DNA from: Desulfobacterales bacterium | Lineage (GTDB): Bacteria; Desulfobacterota; Desulfobacteria; Desulfobacterales; 4be13 | DNA: 21,902 nt | Assembly (NCBI GenBank): GCA_029940115.1 | Contig: JAOZRQ010000043.1 | Span: forward strand, 1-21,902 | Reading direction: 5' to 3' | In this document: positions 1 through 6,042 of the stretch, one piece after another | How positions within the stretch are numbered: position 1 is the stretch's first letter | Layout of the letters: the number at the start of each line of letters is the position of its first letter | Notes under the pieces: generated by a model | What the model was told of the DNA's origin: nothing | The model's database searches: none | What the model saw: the letters and a program-made list of their open reading frames with translations, nothing else | Translations under genes and position numbers: made by a program

Positions 1-600
1 CCCAATTCCGCCGGGATGCTTCCCGTCAACTGGTTGCCACTCAAATCAAGATCCTGCAAATTGGCGAGAGAGCCCAATTCCGCCGGGATGCTTCCCGCCA
101 ACTCGTTGTTCCCCAAATCAAGGTACCGCAGATTGGCAAGAAAACCCAATTCAGCCGGGATACTTCCCGTCAACTCGTTGCTACGCAATCTAAGATCCCA
201 CAAATAGGTGAGGGAACCCAATTCAACTGGGATACTTCCCGTCAACTGGTTTTCCCACAAATCAAGATATTGCAAATTGGTGAGGGAACCCAATTCCGCC
301 GGGATGCTTCCCGTCAACTGGTTGTTATGCAGATCAAGGTCCTGCAAATTGGCGAGGGAACCCAATTCCGATGGGATGCTTCCCGTCAACTGGTTGTTAT
401 ACAAATAAAGGTCCTGCAAATTGGCGAGGGAACCCAATTCCGATGGGGTGCTTCCCGTCAACTGGTTGCGCTCCAACGAAAGGGACTGCAAATTGGCGAG
501 GCTCCCCAACTCGGCTGGGATGCTTCCCGTTAACTGGTTACGGGACAAGTCAAGGCGTTGCAGTGCAGAGAGATTGGCGACAGAGGATGGGATCGTTCCG
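1..600 (-). repeat. 72-bp tandem repeat array encoding the LRRs
   Basis: The motif gggatgcttcccgtcaactg recurs every 72 bp (starts near 14, 86, 158, 230, 302, 374, 446, 518, with a diverged copy at 590). Each unit encodes one 24-residue LRR. Units are very similar at the DNA level, which suggests recent expansion by unequal recombination; the copy number could differ between strains. The array continues past the left edge. Confidence 0.93.
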
Positions 601-1313
601 ATGAGGTTGTTGCTTTCCCAAGAGCCGGTATCAGAATTATAATCCCCCCCCAAATCAATTCCCGTGACATGAGTTCCCGTTGAATCACAGGTCACGCCGT
701 ACCAAGTGCATTCCGTGCCGGCTTCCCCAAGCCAGTTGTCTTGGTGGGTCCAGCCCTCGCCGTTTGTGCTGTTGAAGAGGTCAATCAGGGCTTGGCGTTC
801 TTCCTCTGGGATGCCGGGGGAACTCGTGACATTTGCAGAACTGAACGTCCCTGTCACATCCGTTCCCATAGGGGCTTCGCCTATGGTTCCAGAAGGGGTA
901 AGAGTAAGAGCGCCTTCTTCAGACGAGATGCTGAAAGTTATGACAAAGGTATCCGTCCCACTCGTTGCGTCGAATCCCGCCAGCGTCATATCCAAATATG
1001 AAAGTCCAATGGTCCCACCAGTTCCATCAGTTGCGTTGGCCGCATCTATGACGGACTGGGCCGGGGGCGAACTTAGAAACCCTGTAGCCGTGGAAATGGC
1101 ATCTATCTGAACCAACGTGGGGTCAAAGGTCACATTCAGATCAAAGTTTCCGACATTATGAGGCCCTGTCAGTTTGAGTACAGCTTCAAATGTTGCACCA
1201 CTGACGGCACTCTCAAGTGCAATCACCTCAGTGTTAACGGTTGCAAACGCATTCACACTCACAACCACCAAAAGAAAGATCCATCCAAGAAAAAACGGTT
1301 TCACTGCTTTCAT
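1..1313 (-). CDS. Secreted cohesin-like / leucine-rich-repeat protein, 3' end outside window
   Basis: About 437 codons are visible; the gene runs off the left edge. The ATG at 1313 is preceded by GGAG in gagaggagaacaaag. Residues 1-24 form a signal peptide (MKAVKPFFLGWIFLLVV...NAFA). Residues about 25-165 read like a cohesin-type beta domain (VALESAVSSGATFEAVLKL, NVTFDPTLVQIDAIS), as found in extracellular proteins. A linker (EEERQALIDLFNSTNGEGW) leads into an LRR cap with WYGVTC, followed by at least nine 24-residue plant-type LRRs of pattern NQLTGSIPAELGSLANLQDL. Such proteins are normally exported and bind protein or glycan partners. The cohesin assignment is by eye and less certain than the LRR assignment. 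A hairpin repeat lies just upstream (1336-1365). The gene faces away from the envelope cluster on the right. No partner (for example a dockerin protein) is visible. Confidence 0.88.
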   Translation of the reverse strand, partial: MKAVKPFFLGWIFLLVVVSVNAFATVNTEVIALESAVSGATFEAVLKLTGPHNVGNFDLNVTFDPTLVQIDAISTATGFLSSPPAQSVIDAANATDGTGGTIGLSYLDMTLAGFDATSGTDTFVITFSISSEEGALTLTPSGTIGEAPMGTDVTGTFSSANVTSSPGIPEEERQALIDLFNSTNGEGWTHQDNWLGEAGTECTWYGVTCDSTGTHVTGIDLGGDYNSDTGSWESNNLIGTIPSSVANLSALQRLDLSRNQLTGSIPAELGSLANLQSLSLERNQLTGSTPSELGSLANLQDLYLYNNQLTGSIPSELGSLANLQDLDLHNNQLTGSIPAELGSLTNLQYLDLWENQLTGSIPVELGSLTYLWDLRLRSNELTGSIPAELGFLANLRYLDLGNNELAGSIPAELGSLANLQDLDLSGNQLTGSIPAEL

Positions 1314-1335
1314 CTTTGTTCTCCTCTCCGTCGGA

Positions 1336-1365
1336 GAAACCAAGCTTTTTAAAAAGCTTAGTTTC
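1336..1365. repeat. AAGCTT hairpin repeat
   Basis: A near-perfect palindrome, GAAAC-cAAGCTTTTT-AAAAAGCTTa-GTTTC, lies 23 bp upstream of the LRR gene start. Related hairpins occur at 15806-15840 and 16946-16976, so this is a small dispersed family. It could act as a transcription stop between the divergent or convergent units here, but no clear T-tract follows it. Confidence 0.8.
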
Positions 1366-1391
1366 TTGCCAATTATGAATTTGTATTTCAA

Positions 1392-1470
1392 TCTGGAGTG
1401 CCAAACTTGCAGTTTGGCAAACCCTCAAAAGTGGAGACAAGCCGCCTGAAGGCGGGACTACGAACTTTTG
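1392..1470. repeat. Dispersed hairpin repeats between genes
   Basis: Two short repeats lie here. One is a hairpin with arms GCCAAACT/AGTTTGGC (about 1400-1418), related to the one at 4112-4140. The other is gccgcctgaaggcgggacta followed by cgaactttt (about 1441-1470), related to 19640-19680 (ccgcctaaaggcggaactac). No coding sequence is seen between 1314 and 1487. Confidence 0.6.
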
Positions 1471-1487
1471 CTCGCGTTCAATACGCG

Positions 1488-1733
1488 TCAATGCCAAGAC
1501 AAATTCTGGGAACTGTATTGTTCCGCCACCCTTCCGAACAGTTTCCGCATTTTTTCGGAACTGACCGCCTCAATGACGCAGGCATCAAAATGTCGTTCAT
1601 CAGATTCCTCTTCGAGAAGTTCATGAAGTCTGTCCATATTCTCAATCATGAGATACGCCAGCCTGTCTTGGTCCTGCTGACTGTCATATCTTTCTGACGC
1701 CATGGCAAATGCTTGTCTGAGAGATTTTGTCAT
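1488..1733 (-). CDS. Small antitoxin-like protein with a duplicated C-terminal tail
   Basis: The protein has 81 residues starting MTKSLRQAFAMASERYDSQQ, which resembles the start of addiction-module antitoxins of the MTKSLxxAFxxASxL type. The ATG has a good Shine-Dalgarno (GGAGGCAAGA) and lies 19 nt after the stop of the upstream small gene. The last part (SEKMRKLFGRVAE...SSQNLS) is nearly identical to the C-terminus of the unrelated protein at 6402-6779, and the DNA matches as well (1491-1557 versus 6411-6477). The tail is therefore probably a transplanted 3' segment rather than part of the family. No toxin lies directly downstream. The family assignment is tentative. Confidence 0.6.
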   Translation of the reverse strand: MTKSLRQAFAMASERYDSQQDQDRLAYLMIENMDRLHELLEEESDERHFDACVIEAVSSEKMRKLFGRVAEQYSSQNLSWH

Positions 1734-1752
1734 TCTTGCCTCCGTTAAACTG

Positions 1753-1938
1753 TCAATCCCCAATGTCAATGCCCAATTCATCCGCTGACATGCGAAGCCA
1801 CTCACCCTGGTCTTGCATTTGTTTCATCAAACTCGGATTGTTCAGGACATACTGAGTCTCCATCTCACTCCGCAAATCAGGTTCCAAGTTGTCCCACTCT
1901 TTGATGATTTGATGCACAGGGATAGCTCTGTGCTTCAC
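1753..1938 (-). CDS. Unrecognised 61-aa protein or gene fragment
   Basis: The frame starts with GTG (1936-1938) and reads MKHRAIPVHQIIKEWDNLEP... to ADELGIDIGD. It stays open upstream to within the hicA end without an ATG, so the N-terminus may be missing. It ends 19 nt before the next gene in an operon-like arrangement. Its last 43 bp (1748-1790) recur exactly at 4035-4077, where the rest of the gene is absent. No family is recognised; the charged, helical character and the surroundings suggest a small antitoxin-like or accessory protein. Confidence 0.4.
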   Translation of the reverse strand: MKHRAIPVHQIIKEWDNLEPDLRSEMETQYVLNNPSLMKQMQDQGEWLRMSADELGIDIGD

Positions 1939-1981
1939 AAACAGACCCGGGTTCCAAACCAGACTGAACCAGAGGCAGGCT

Positions 1982-2155
1982 TTACGACAATCTCTTAATT
2001 ATTCTTCTGGCGAGACCGTCCTCTATTTCAGTGTGCCTGGGAATGGGCTGACTTCTTCCTGTCAGAATGTTTTTGTACCAATCATGGTTGCCACCATGGC
2101 GGACAAAGACGCAGCCCTTTGACACTATCGTTTTGATCAATTTCTTTCTTTTCAA
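1982..2155 (-). CDS. hicA: HicA-family mRNA interferase toxin
   Basis: The protein has 57 residues and a TTG start at 2153-2155 that overlaps the hicB stop (TTGA). The sequence (KRKKLIKTIVSKGCVFVRHG, then GNHDWYKN, then PIPRHTEIEDGLARRIIKRL) matches the HicA double-stranded-RNA-binding-like fold: an N-terminal helix, the GGNHDWY strand, PRH before the last helix, and the final IIKRL. HicA toxins cleave mRNA in a ribosome-independent way, and the conserved His in the GxxH region (here GGNHDW) is the usual catalytic residue. The gene order is antitoxin first, then toxin. Length is normal for HicA, so the toxin looks intact. Its TTG start and short length make it easy to miss. Confidence 0.85.
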   Translation of the reverse strand: MKRKKLIKTIVSKGCVFVRHGGNHDWYKNILTGRSQPIPRHTEIEDGLARRIIKRLS

Positions 2156-2343
2156 ATCGCCACTTCCATAAGTTCAAAGGGTTCCGCTTCTGGCACCAAG
2201 CCATTTTGGATGTCATTGAAGATTTCAACCAGGTTGTCCCTCAACTCATCCAAAGTCTCTCCTTGGCTCTCATATTCGGGATATTCCTGCATGTGTCCGA
2301 CAAACCATCCATTTTCTTTTTTATAGGCAATGCTTATTTTCAT
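2152..2343 (-). CDS. hicB: HicB-family antitoxin (short form)
   Basis: The protein has 63 residues: MKISIAYKKENGWFVGHMQE, YPEYESQGETLDELRDNLVE, then IFNDIQNGLVPEAEPFELME. This is the partial RNase-H-like HicB fold (edge strand, GW.VG, EYP, G.T.DE...NL.E). The short form has no added DNA-binding domain. It would bind and neutralise the HicA encoded next, whose start overlaps its stop codon. The ATG overlaps the stop of the preceding 47-aa gene (ATGA), so translation is probably coupled. It is intact by length. Confidence 0.9.
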   Translation of the reverse strand: MKISIAYKKENGWFVGHMQEYPEYESQGETLDELRDNLVEIFNDIQNGLVPEAEPFELMEVAI

Positions 2344-2483
2344 TTTGATCCGCCCTCACTCCAGTGATGCCATAAGATGTAATCTTCGTGCATTTCATAA
2401 TCCGCATTGTCCGGCAGTCCCTCCTCTTCCAGTTCTGACAGTGTCATGCGGTATTTTTCCTCAAAAAAACGGATCTCTTTCAT
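2340..2483 (-). CDS. 47-aa acidic small protein, first copy
   Basis: This short frame starts MKEIRFFEEKYRMTLSELEE and ends with HEDYILWHHWSEGGSK. The ATG (2481-2483) lies inside the 3' end of hepT and the stop overlaps the hicB start (ATGA), so it is tightly packed between the two. A second copy occurs at 5209-5370, 95-96% identical over 115 bp (2361-2475 versus 5233-5347) and upstream of a different module. Differences are mostly single-base and the frame is kept in both. Similar small FEEKYxMxxxEL proteins accompany toxin genes in other bacteria, but this memory is not precise. The function is unknown; an antitoxin or linker role is an inference. Confidence 0.65.
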   Translation of the reverse strand: MKEIRFFEEKYRMTLSELEEEGLPDNADYEMHEDYILWHHWSEGGSK

Positions 2484-2851
2484 CACTTCCGCCGTCATGT
2501 GAAGAACTGTGAATCATGTCTCTGACCGCCTCCTTGAGCGGCGGCAAATCCTCCTCTATGGTGTCCCATACGATTCTCAAGTCCACCCCGAAATAGCCAT
2601 GAATGAGTTTGTCACGCATTCCGGCCAGCCCCTTCCACGGAATCTCAGGATGTTCTCCCCTCACATGATCGGGAATGTGCTTGATCGCCTCTCCCAAAAC
2701 CTCAAAGCATCTTATCACTGCATACCCGGTTTTCTTGTCTCGCCCAAACTCCTCATAGGAAGTGCCGGCAGTGAATTCCTCGATGTCTCCGATCATCTCC
2801 GAAATGTCATTCAGATAGTCCCTGACATCTCTCCTCTTTCTTGTCAGACAT
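2461..2851 (-). CDS. hepT: HepT-type HEPN ribonuclease toxin, probable 1-nt frameshift near start
   Basis: The body reads YEEFGRDKKTGYAVIRCFEV, GEAIKHIPDHVR, IPWKGLAGMRDKLIHGYFGV. It carries the HEPN motif RxxxxHxY (RDKLIHGYF), which is the RNase active site and the site modified by the MntA partner. Family members usually begin MSDKKxRRDVRDYLxDI. Here an ATG at 2849-2851 begins MSDKKE, while RRDVRDYLNDISEM lies in the next frame, so one extra base seems present near 2830-2838. Without correction, translation could start only at the internal ATG at 2794-2796, which would remove about 18 residues of helix 1. The gene overlaps the mntA stop. It may be inactivated, or the base may be a sequencing error. 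Confidence 0.8.
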
Positions 2852-3137
2852 GTCGGATCTCCTCTGACATTCGTCTGCCAATGTGAGGTTTCAGCGCCTC
2901 CTCAGTCACCAGGTCCGCCCTTATGCCGAGGAGTCGGGAGATGCGCTCCTCAAGCCGGATGAACTTGCCAAATCCCATGGGGCGTCTCACTTTGACAAGG
3001 ATGTCTATGTCGCTCTCCTGATTCTGCTCCCCTCTGGCATAGGAGCCGAATATGCCAAGTTCCTCCAGTCCATATCCTTCCCGCAGCTCCCTTTTGTTGT
3101 CACGGATTATCTTTTCTATGTCCTCAAATGTCTTCAA
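2844..3137 (-). CDS. mntA: MntA-type minimal nucleotidyltransferase antitoxin
   Basis: The protein has 97 residues with the nucleotidyltransferase signature IFGSYARGE...SDIDILV (GSxxRGE plus DxD), followed by helical segments (RLEERISRLLGIRADLV) and EALKPHIGRR. MntA proteins transfer AMP to the HepT active-site tyrosine and so neutralise it. The start is TTG (3135-3137) preceded by GGAGG at about 9 nt; no in-frame ATG fits better. Its stop overlaps the natural start of hepT, the standard arrangement of this pair. All motifs look intact. Confidence 0.9.
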   Translation of the reverse strand: MKTFEDIEKIIRDNKRELREGYGLEELGIFGSYARGEQNQESDIDILVKVRRPMGFGKFIRLEERISRLLGIRADLVTEEALKPHIGRRMSEEIRHV

Positions 3138-3245
3138 TTTGTTGTGCCTCCATCTCTTAAGATGACAGGTTGGGCATACGTCAAGCCCTCCGTTCTTATC
3201 GCAAATGTCACATCGGAAAATGCCCGCAAATCTGTCGTGAATGCT

Positions 3246-3638
3246 TTACCATAATGCATCTACATGAGGATAGTCCAGAATTTTCCGGTCAGCGGTCAGA
3301 AGTTTATAATTCCCAAGCCTTGCGGTTGCGGCAATAATCCGGTCAGCCGGATCCTGATGGAAGTTCCCCGGCAGAGAATAAGCTTCTTCGATCACTTCCA
3401 GAGTGATGCTTTCGATGTGCCAGCCGTTGAATGTCACATAATGGCGGAACCATCTTTTCCAATGGCGGTCCAAGATGATTCGCCCTCGCTCGGACGCGCA
3501 TGCAATTTCCGCCGCGCTGATGGCTGATACACAAATTTCGGCATTTTCATCTTCGATCATATTTTTTGCTGATCCCGAAAGCGCATCCGGATCGGATATG
3601 GCCCAGATAATACAGCAGGTATCAAGAAGAAGTCTCAT
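3246..3638 (-). CDS. vapC: PIN-domain ribonuclease toxin (VapC-like)
   Basis: The protein has 130 residues: MRLLLDTCCIIWAISDPDAL (first acidic residue in LLDT), SAISAAEIACASERGRI (second acidic residue in the AAEI motif), SLPGNFHQDPADRIIAATAR (DPADRxIxATA, third acidic cluster) and LLTADRKILDY (fourth). These are the four acidic positions that bind metal in PIN nucleases. The length is normal. Its ATG overlaps the antitoxin stop (ATGA), giving the usual antitoxin-toxin operon. It should cleave RNA when free of its antitoxin. Confidence 0.92.
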   Translation of the reverse strand: MRLLLDTCCIIWAISDPDALSGSAKNMIEDENAEICVSAISAAEIACASERGRIILDRHWKRWFRHYVTFNGWHIESITLEVIEEAYSLPGNFHQDPADRIIAATARLGNYKLLTADRKILDYPHVDALW

Positions 3639-3877
3639 TCCTTCAGCATCTCCCAGTGTTTATCGGGAATCATCGGCACGGTCAGATTGGATTTCACCTG
3701 TGCTGTTCCGCGTCCGCAGCCCAAGGCGGTTTTGTTTTTCATGTTTTTTTTCTCACAGGGAATCAGACGGGCAATCAGCACATTCCGCCTGTAAATCTGG
3801 AACGTCTCCCCGTTTTCGACATCAAAGAGAACCTCATTCAGGTTGTTCCTCAATTCCGAGATGTTTGTCGTTCTCAT
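3635..3877 (-). CDS. Phd/YefM-family antitoxin
   Basis: The protein has 80 residues. MRTTNISELRNNLNEVLFDV, then ENGETFQIYRRNVLIARLIP, is the Phd/YefM DNA-binding fold (xxSExRxNLxxxLxxVxxGExxxIxRxxxxVAxLxP). The C-terminal half (KNKTALGCGRGTAQVKSNLT...IPDKHWEML) is the part that would wrap the toxin. The ATG is preceded by AAGGAAA. The overlapping downstream gene is the PIN toxin. It probably represses its own promoter. Immediately upstream lies a 50-bp copy of the start of another PIN gene (3901-3950), so the native promoter region may have been replaced. Confidence 0.9.
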   Translation of the reverse strand: MRTTNISELRNNLNEVLFDVENGETFQIYRRNVLIARLIPCEKKNMKNKTALGCGRGTAQVKSNLTVPMIPDKHWEMLKE

Positions 3878-4169
3878 GGTGGTTTTCCTTTCAAATCTTC
3901 ATGACGGTCTCAATGGGTGCTGACAGCATGGTCAAGCCCTCCTTTACCATGAAAATGCATTTGGCGCCCCTGCCACACGGATTAGTGATAAGAAGGGATT
4001 TCTGATGTCAGGAACACCAATGTTCGCATCACACAACTGTCAATCCCCAATGTCAATGCCCAATTCATCCGCTGACAGGCAAATCTGTCGAGTTCAACAA
4101 AAAGATCGTCCGGAGTGCCAAACTGCAAGTTTGGCACTCCAGATGATGACAAACATTATGTTGAAGTCT
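3878..4169 (-). other. Junction region made of toxin-antitoxin gene fragments
   Basis: No intact gene is seen. Three recognisable pieces follow one another. 3901-3950 copies the Shine-Dalgarno and first codons (MLSAPIE) of the PIN gene at 6334-6383 (4 mismatches), with the frame stopping after 12 codons. 4035-4077 is an exact copy of the last 43 bp of the gene at 1753-1938. 4092-4140 is a dispersed repeat whose hairpin GGAGTGCCAAAC/GTTTGGCACTCC is preceded by gttcaacaaaaagatcgtcc, shared with 21807-21833. The arrangement suggests past recombination between toxin-antitoxin units. Confidence 0.7.
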
Positions 4170-4715
4170 CTATATGTGATCCAAAATTTCGTCGAGAATG
4201 AGGGCAATCTCCTCCACACTGTGGGGCGACGGCCTGCCAATCCTCCCGCCGTGGGCGATGAAGTTCCGATGGTCGATGATTGCGGCCAATTGTCCCGAAA
4301 GGTATTTCGGAATATGGTTTTCCAGCAGGTGATGCACATTTCTCAGGCTGTGAATGTCATCCTGATCCTTGACAAACGAGGCTGCAACCTTGCCGAACGG
4401 ATCGGGCTTTGCATACCGATCCCTTACAATGCGTCTGATCTGGCCGGACGCGTGGTCAACCTTGTCAAAGACAATCTGCTCAAAACGGGCGACCATGTCC
4501 AGAAAGAACAGCGCATCCGTCTTGAAATGCAGTGTGTCAAAATATCCGGTTATCTCCCTTCTTCTCTCATCCGTCTTCTTCCCGGACAAGGGGAGCAAAA
4601 TTTTCTGGGCGTATTTGTCCGCGGGATTGAGCGACCTTTCCCGGGCGTTCTCACAAATCCTTTTCAGACAGGTGTATGTCTGAAGCTCATCTTCAAACCT
4701 GTTCTTTTCATGCAT
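4170..4715 (-). CDS. HEPN-like protein with RNFIAH motif
   Basis: The 181-residue protein starts MHEKNRFEDELQTYTCLKRI and is all helical. It contains SLRNVHHLLENHIPKYLSGQ and then IIDHRNFIAHGGRIG. RNFIAH fits the RxxxxH catalytic motif of HEPN ribonucleases of the MAE_28990/RiboL-PSP type. The ATG lies 11 nt after the stop of the 155-aa gene, so the two are likely co-transcribed. No strong Shine-Dalgarno is seen, which is consistent with translational coupling. If HEPN activity is real, the upstream 155-aa protein and the 53-aa protein are the likely partners. The family is inferred from one motif plus helical character. Confidence 0.7.
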   Translation of the reverse strand: MHEKNRFEDELQTYTCLKRICENARERSLNPADKYAQKILLPLSGKKTDERRREITGYFDTLHFKTDALFFLDMVARFEQIVFDKVDHASGQIRRIVRDRYAKPDPFGKVAASFVKDQDDIHSLRNVHHLLENHIPKYLSGQLAAIIDHRNFIAHGGRIGRPSPHSVEEIALILDEILDHI

Positions 4716-4726
4716 GGTCTGCCATC

Positions 4727-5194
4727 TCAATAATACGCCAGCCACTCCTCCAGCGTGTATTCCAAAGCATCGCTGGTGAACGATCTCCTGCGCTGCCTGT
4801 TCCACAATTCCCATTCAAACCCCCGAGTCTCGTCATTCTCTCTGAGGATCAGCATCCTTTTGTCATCAGGCCGGCCGGCCATGTACCAGTCCACCCTTCC
4901 GTATGCTCCGATGATGTTTGTGCCCACAGGCCGGAACAGAACTGAATGCTCCCCCAGATCAAGTTCAAGGACGTCCATGCTGTATTTCCCGATATGCTCC
5001 TCACGCAGGGTGACATCATAAAAATGAATGGATATGTAATTCTTTTCAACGTACCTTTTCAGCCATTTCTCAACATTGCGGTATAATATGCCGACCTGCT
5101 CCGTCCATACTGATCTCCGCCTGTCCCAGTCGGTTTCAGACGCTTTTTCCCTCCTGCCCAGTGACGCTTTTCTCAACTTCTCCTCAAGGCTCAT
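4727..5194 (-). CDS. 155-aa protein of unknown function, partner of HEPN-like gene
   Basis: The protein starts MSLEEKLRKASLGRREKASE with GGAGGAG 5 nt before the ATG. The N-terminal third is a charged helix (KLRKA...WLKRYVEKNYI). The rest is beta-rich (ISIHFYDVTLREEHIGKYSM, VLELDLGEHSVLFRPVGTNI, AYGRVDWYMAG, KRMLILRENDETRGFEWELW) and it ends LEEWLAYY. It sits between the 53-aa small gene and the HEPN-like gene with gaps of 11-14 nt, so all three look like one operon. I do not recognise a named family. A role as antitoxin or effector regulator is inferred from position only. Confidence 0.65.
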   Translation of the reverse strand: MSLEEKLRKASLGRREKASETDWDRRRSVWTEQVGILYRNVEKWLKRYVEKNYISIHFYDVTLREEHIGKYSMDVLELDLGEHSVLFRPVGTNIIGAYGRVDWYMAGRPDDKRMLILRENDETRGFEWELWNRQRRRSFTSDALEYTLEEWLAYY

Positions 5195-5208
5195 AAGGCT
5201 CCTCCGCA

Positions 5209-5370
5209 TCAGATGTTTCTGGCAACCTCGCGCCAGTGATGCCATAAGATGTAGTCCTCGTGCATTTCATGATCCGCATTGTCCGGCAGTCCCTCCTCTT
5301 CCAGTTCTGACAGTGCCATGCGGTATTTTTCCTCAAAAAGACGGATCGTGCCACGGCAGGCCCGGTACAT
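5209..5370 (-). CDS. Second copy of the acidic small protein, with a replaced N-terminus
   Basis: The frame reads MYRACRGTIRLFEEKYRMAL...HEDYILWHHWREVARNI (53 residues). From LFEEKYRM onward it duplicates the 47-aa protein at 2340-2483. The native start (MKEI) is missing: sequence up to about 5343 is the beginning of a DUF5615-type toxin gene read in another frame, so the first nine codons are accidental. The body and its coupling to the downstream 155-aa gene (14 nt gap) are kept, which suggests that the duplicated copy belongs originally with this module or was joined to it by recombination. Confidence 0.55.
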   Translation of the reverse strand: MYRACRGTIRLFEEKYRMALSELEEEGLPDNADHEMHEDYILWHHWREVARNI

Positions 5371-5497
5371 TCGTCAACAAGAAAACGCATTTATGCGGCC
5401 TCCGCCAGCGGCATGAAGGTCGTGCTTGCCAGAGATCTGCCACATTATCCAGTTCATCCTCGTCAATCAGTCCGATGTCTCTGTCCATATTGGACAT
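5343..5497 (-). pseudogene. Truncated DUF5615-type toxin start and preceding antitoxin-like remnant
   Basis: From the ATG at 5388-5390 the frame reads MRFLVDECTGPAVAR, the typical beginning of PIN-like DUF5615 toxins (first catalytic Asp in VDE). After 16 codons it breaks off at cgatccgt, where the second copy of the 53-aa gene begins. Upstream, an ATG at 5495-5497 begins MSNMDRDIGLIDEDELDNVA, which may be the remains of the partner antitoxin; its frame then runs out of family-like sequence. A family A element was inserted exactly at this upstream start codon, and its target duplication recreates the ATG. Confidence 0.6.
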
Positions 5498-5499
5498 TG

Positions 5500-5678
5500 C
5501 TGGTTCTAACGGATTTTGTGGTCTGTGGCGAGCGGCAGGCGGTGAGCGGCCAGCGGCCCCCGGCTTGCGCCTTGCGGCCGTCGGCCCTCGGCTGCGACAA
5601 TTCAAGATCGCCCACGCATGACGGCCTGCCGCGGGCCGCCTGCCGCTGACCGCCTGCCACAAAATCCGTTAGAACCAG
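5500..5678. mobile_element. Family A MITE, copy 1 (179 bp)
   Basis: The terminal inverted repeats are perfect over 22 bp (5500-5521 and 5657-5678; outer part ctggttctaacggattttgt). They are flanked by an exact 8-bp direct repeat, ggacattg (5492-5499 and 5679-5686), read as the target-site duplication. The GC-rich core has its own inverted repeat (gtggcgagcggcaggcgg against ccgcctgccgctgaccgcct). It contains no coding capacity. It split the space between the gene ending at 5691 and the ATG of the next frame. Confidence 0.9.
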
Positions 5679-5690
5679 GGACATTGTATT

Positions 5691-5993
5691 TCATCGCGCT
5701 GCTTCTTCAATCTCTTGAACACACATCTGATATGCGGTAACAAATTGGTAAACATCCGCATCTTCCTTTTTCCCCAAGGAAAGTCTTTCCAAAATGGGAG
5801 AAAGGAAAAGAATCCGATTATCTTTGATGGTACCGTAATTCAGCCCCAACAGATGAATCATCTTGTCAACTCTTTTGAACAGATGTTCATCTTCAATATC
5901 CGGGTTCGGATAATATGCATGACAAAGTTTATCATAAGCTAAGAATTCATAAGGATCGTATCCAGGAGTGTCCGGTTTCAGGATATCATCCAC
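5691..5993 (-). CDS. Unrecognised protein, probably N-terminally truncated
   Basis: A GTG start (5991-5993) gives 100 residues: MDDILKPDTPGYDPYEFLAY, DKLCHAYYPNPDIEDEHLFK, down to VTAYQMCVQEIEEAAR. The same frame stays open upstream to about 6090 and reads convincingly (WLWDNFFAVSDKINVQKRDK) but has no start codon and runs into the frameshifted PIN gene. A 5' deletion joining the two is therefore likely. No family is recognised. Before the family A insertion its stop lay 6 nt from the ATG of the next frame, so it was probably the upstream member of a pair. Confidence 0.5.
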   Translation of the reverse strand: MDDILKPDTPGYDPYEFLAYDKLCHAYYPNPDIEDEHLFKRVDKMIHLLGLNYGTIKDNRILFLSPILERLSLGKKEDADVYQFVTAYQMCVQEIEEAAR

Positions 5994-6042
5994 CGATTTA
6001 TCTCTCTTCTGAACATTGATCTTATCCGAAACAGCGAAAAAA

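Noticed and set aside
1..600. Possible non-coding tandem repeat array
   Set aside because: The 72-bp period keeps an open reading frame and encodes LRRs.
16..642. Several plus-strand open frames across the left edge
   Set aside because: They are the complement of the 72-bp LRR repeat array; the minus-strand frame has a signal peptide, Shine-Dalgarno and LRR motifs.
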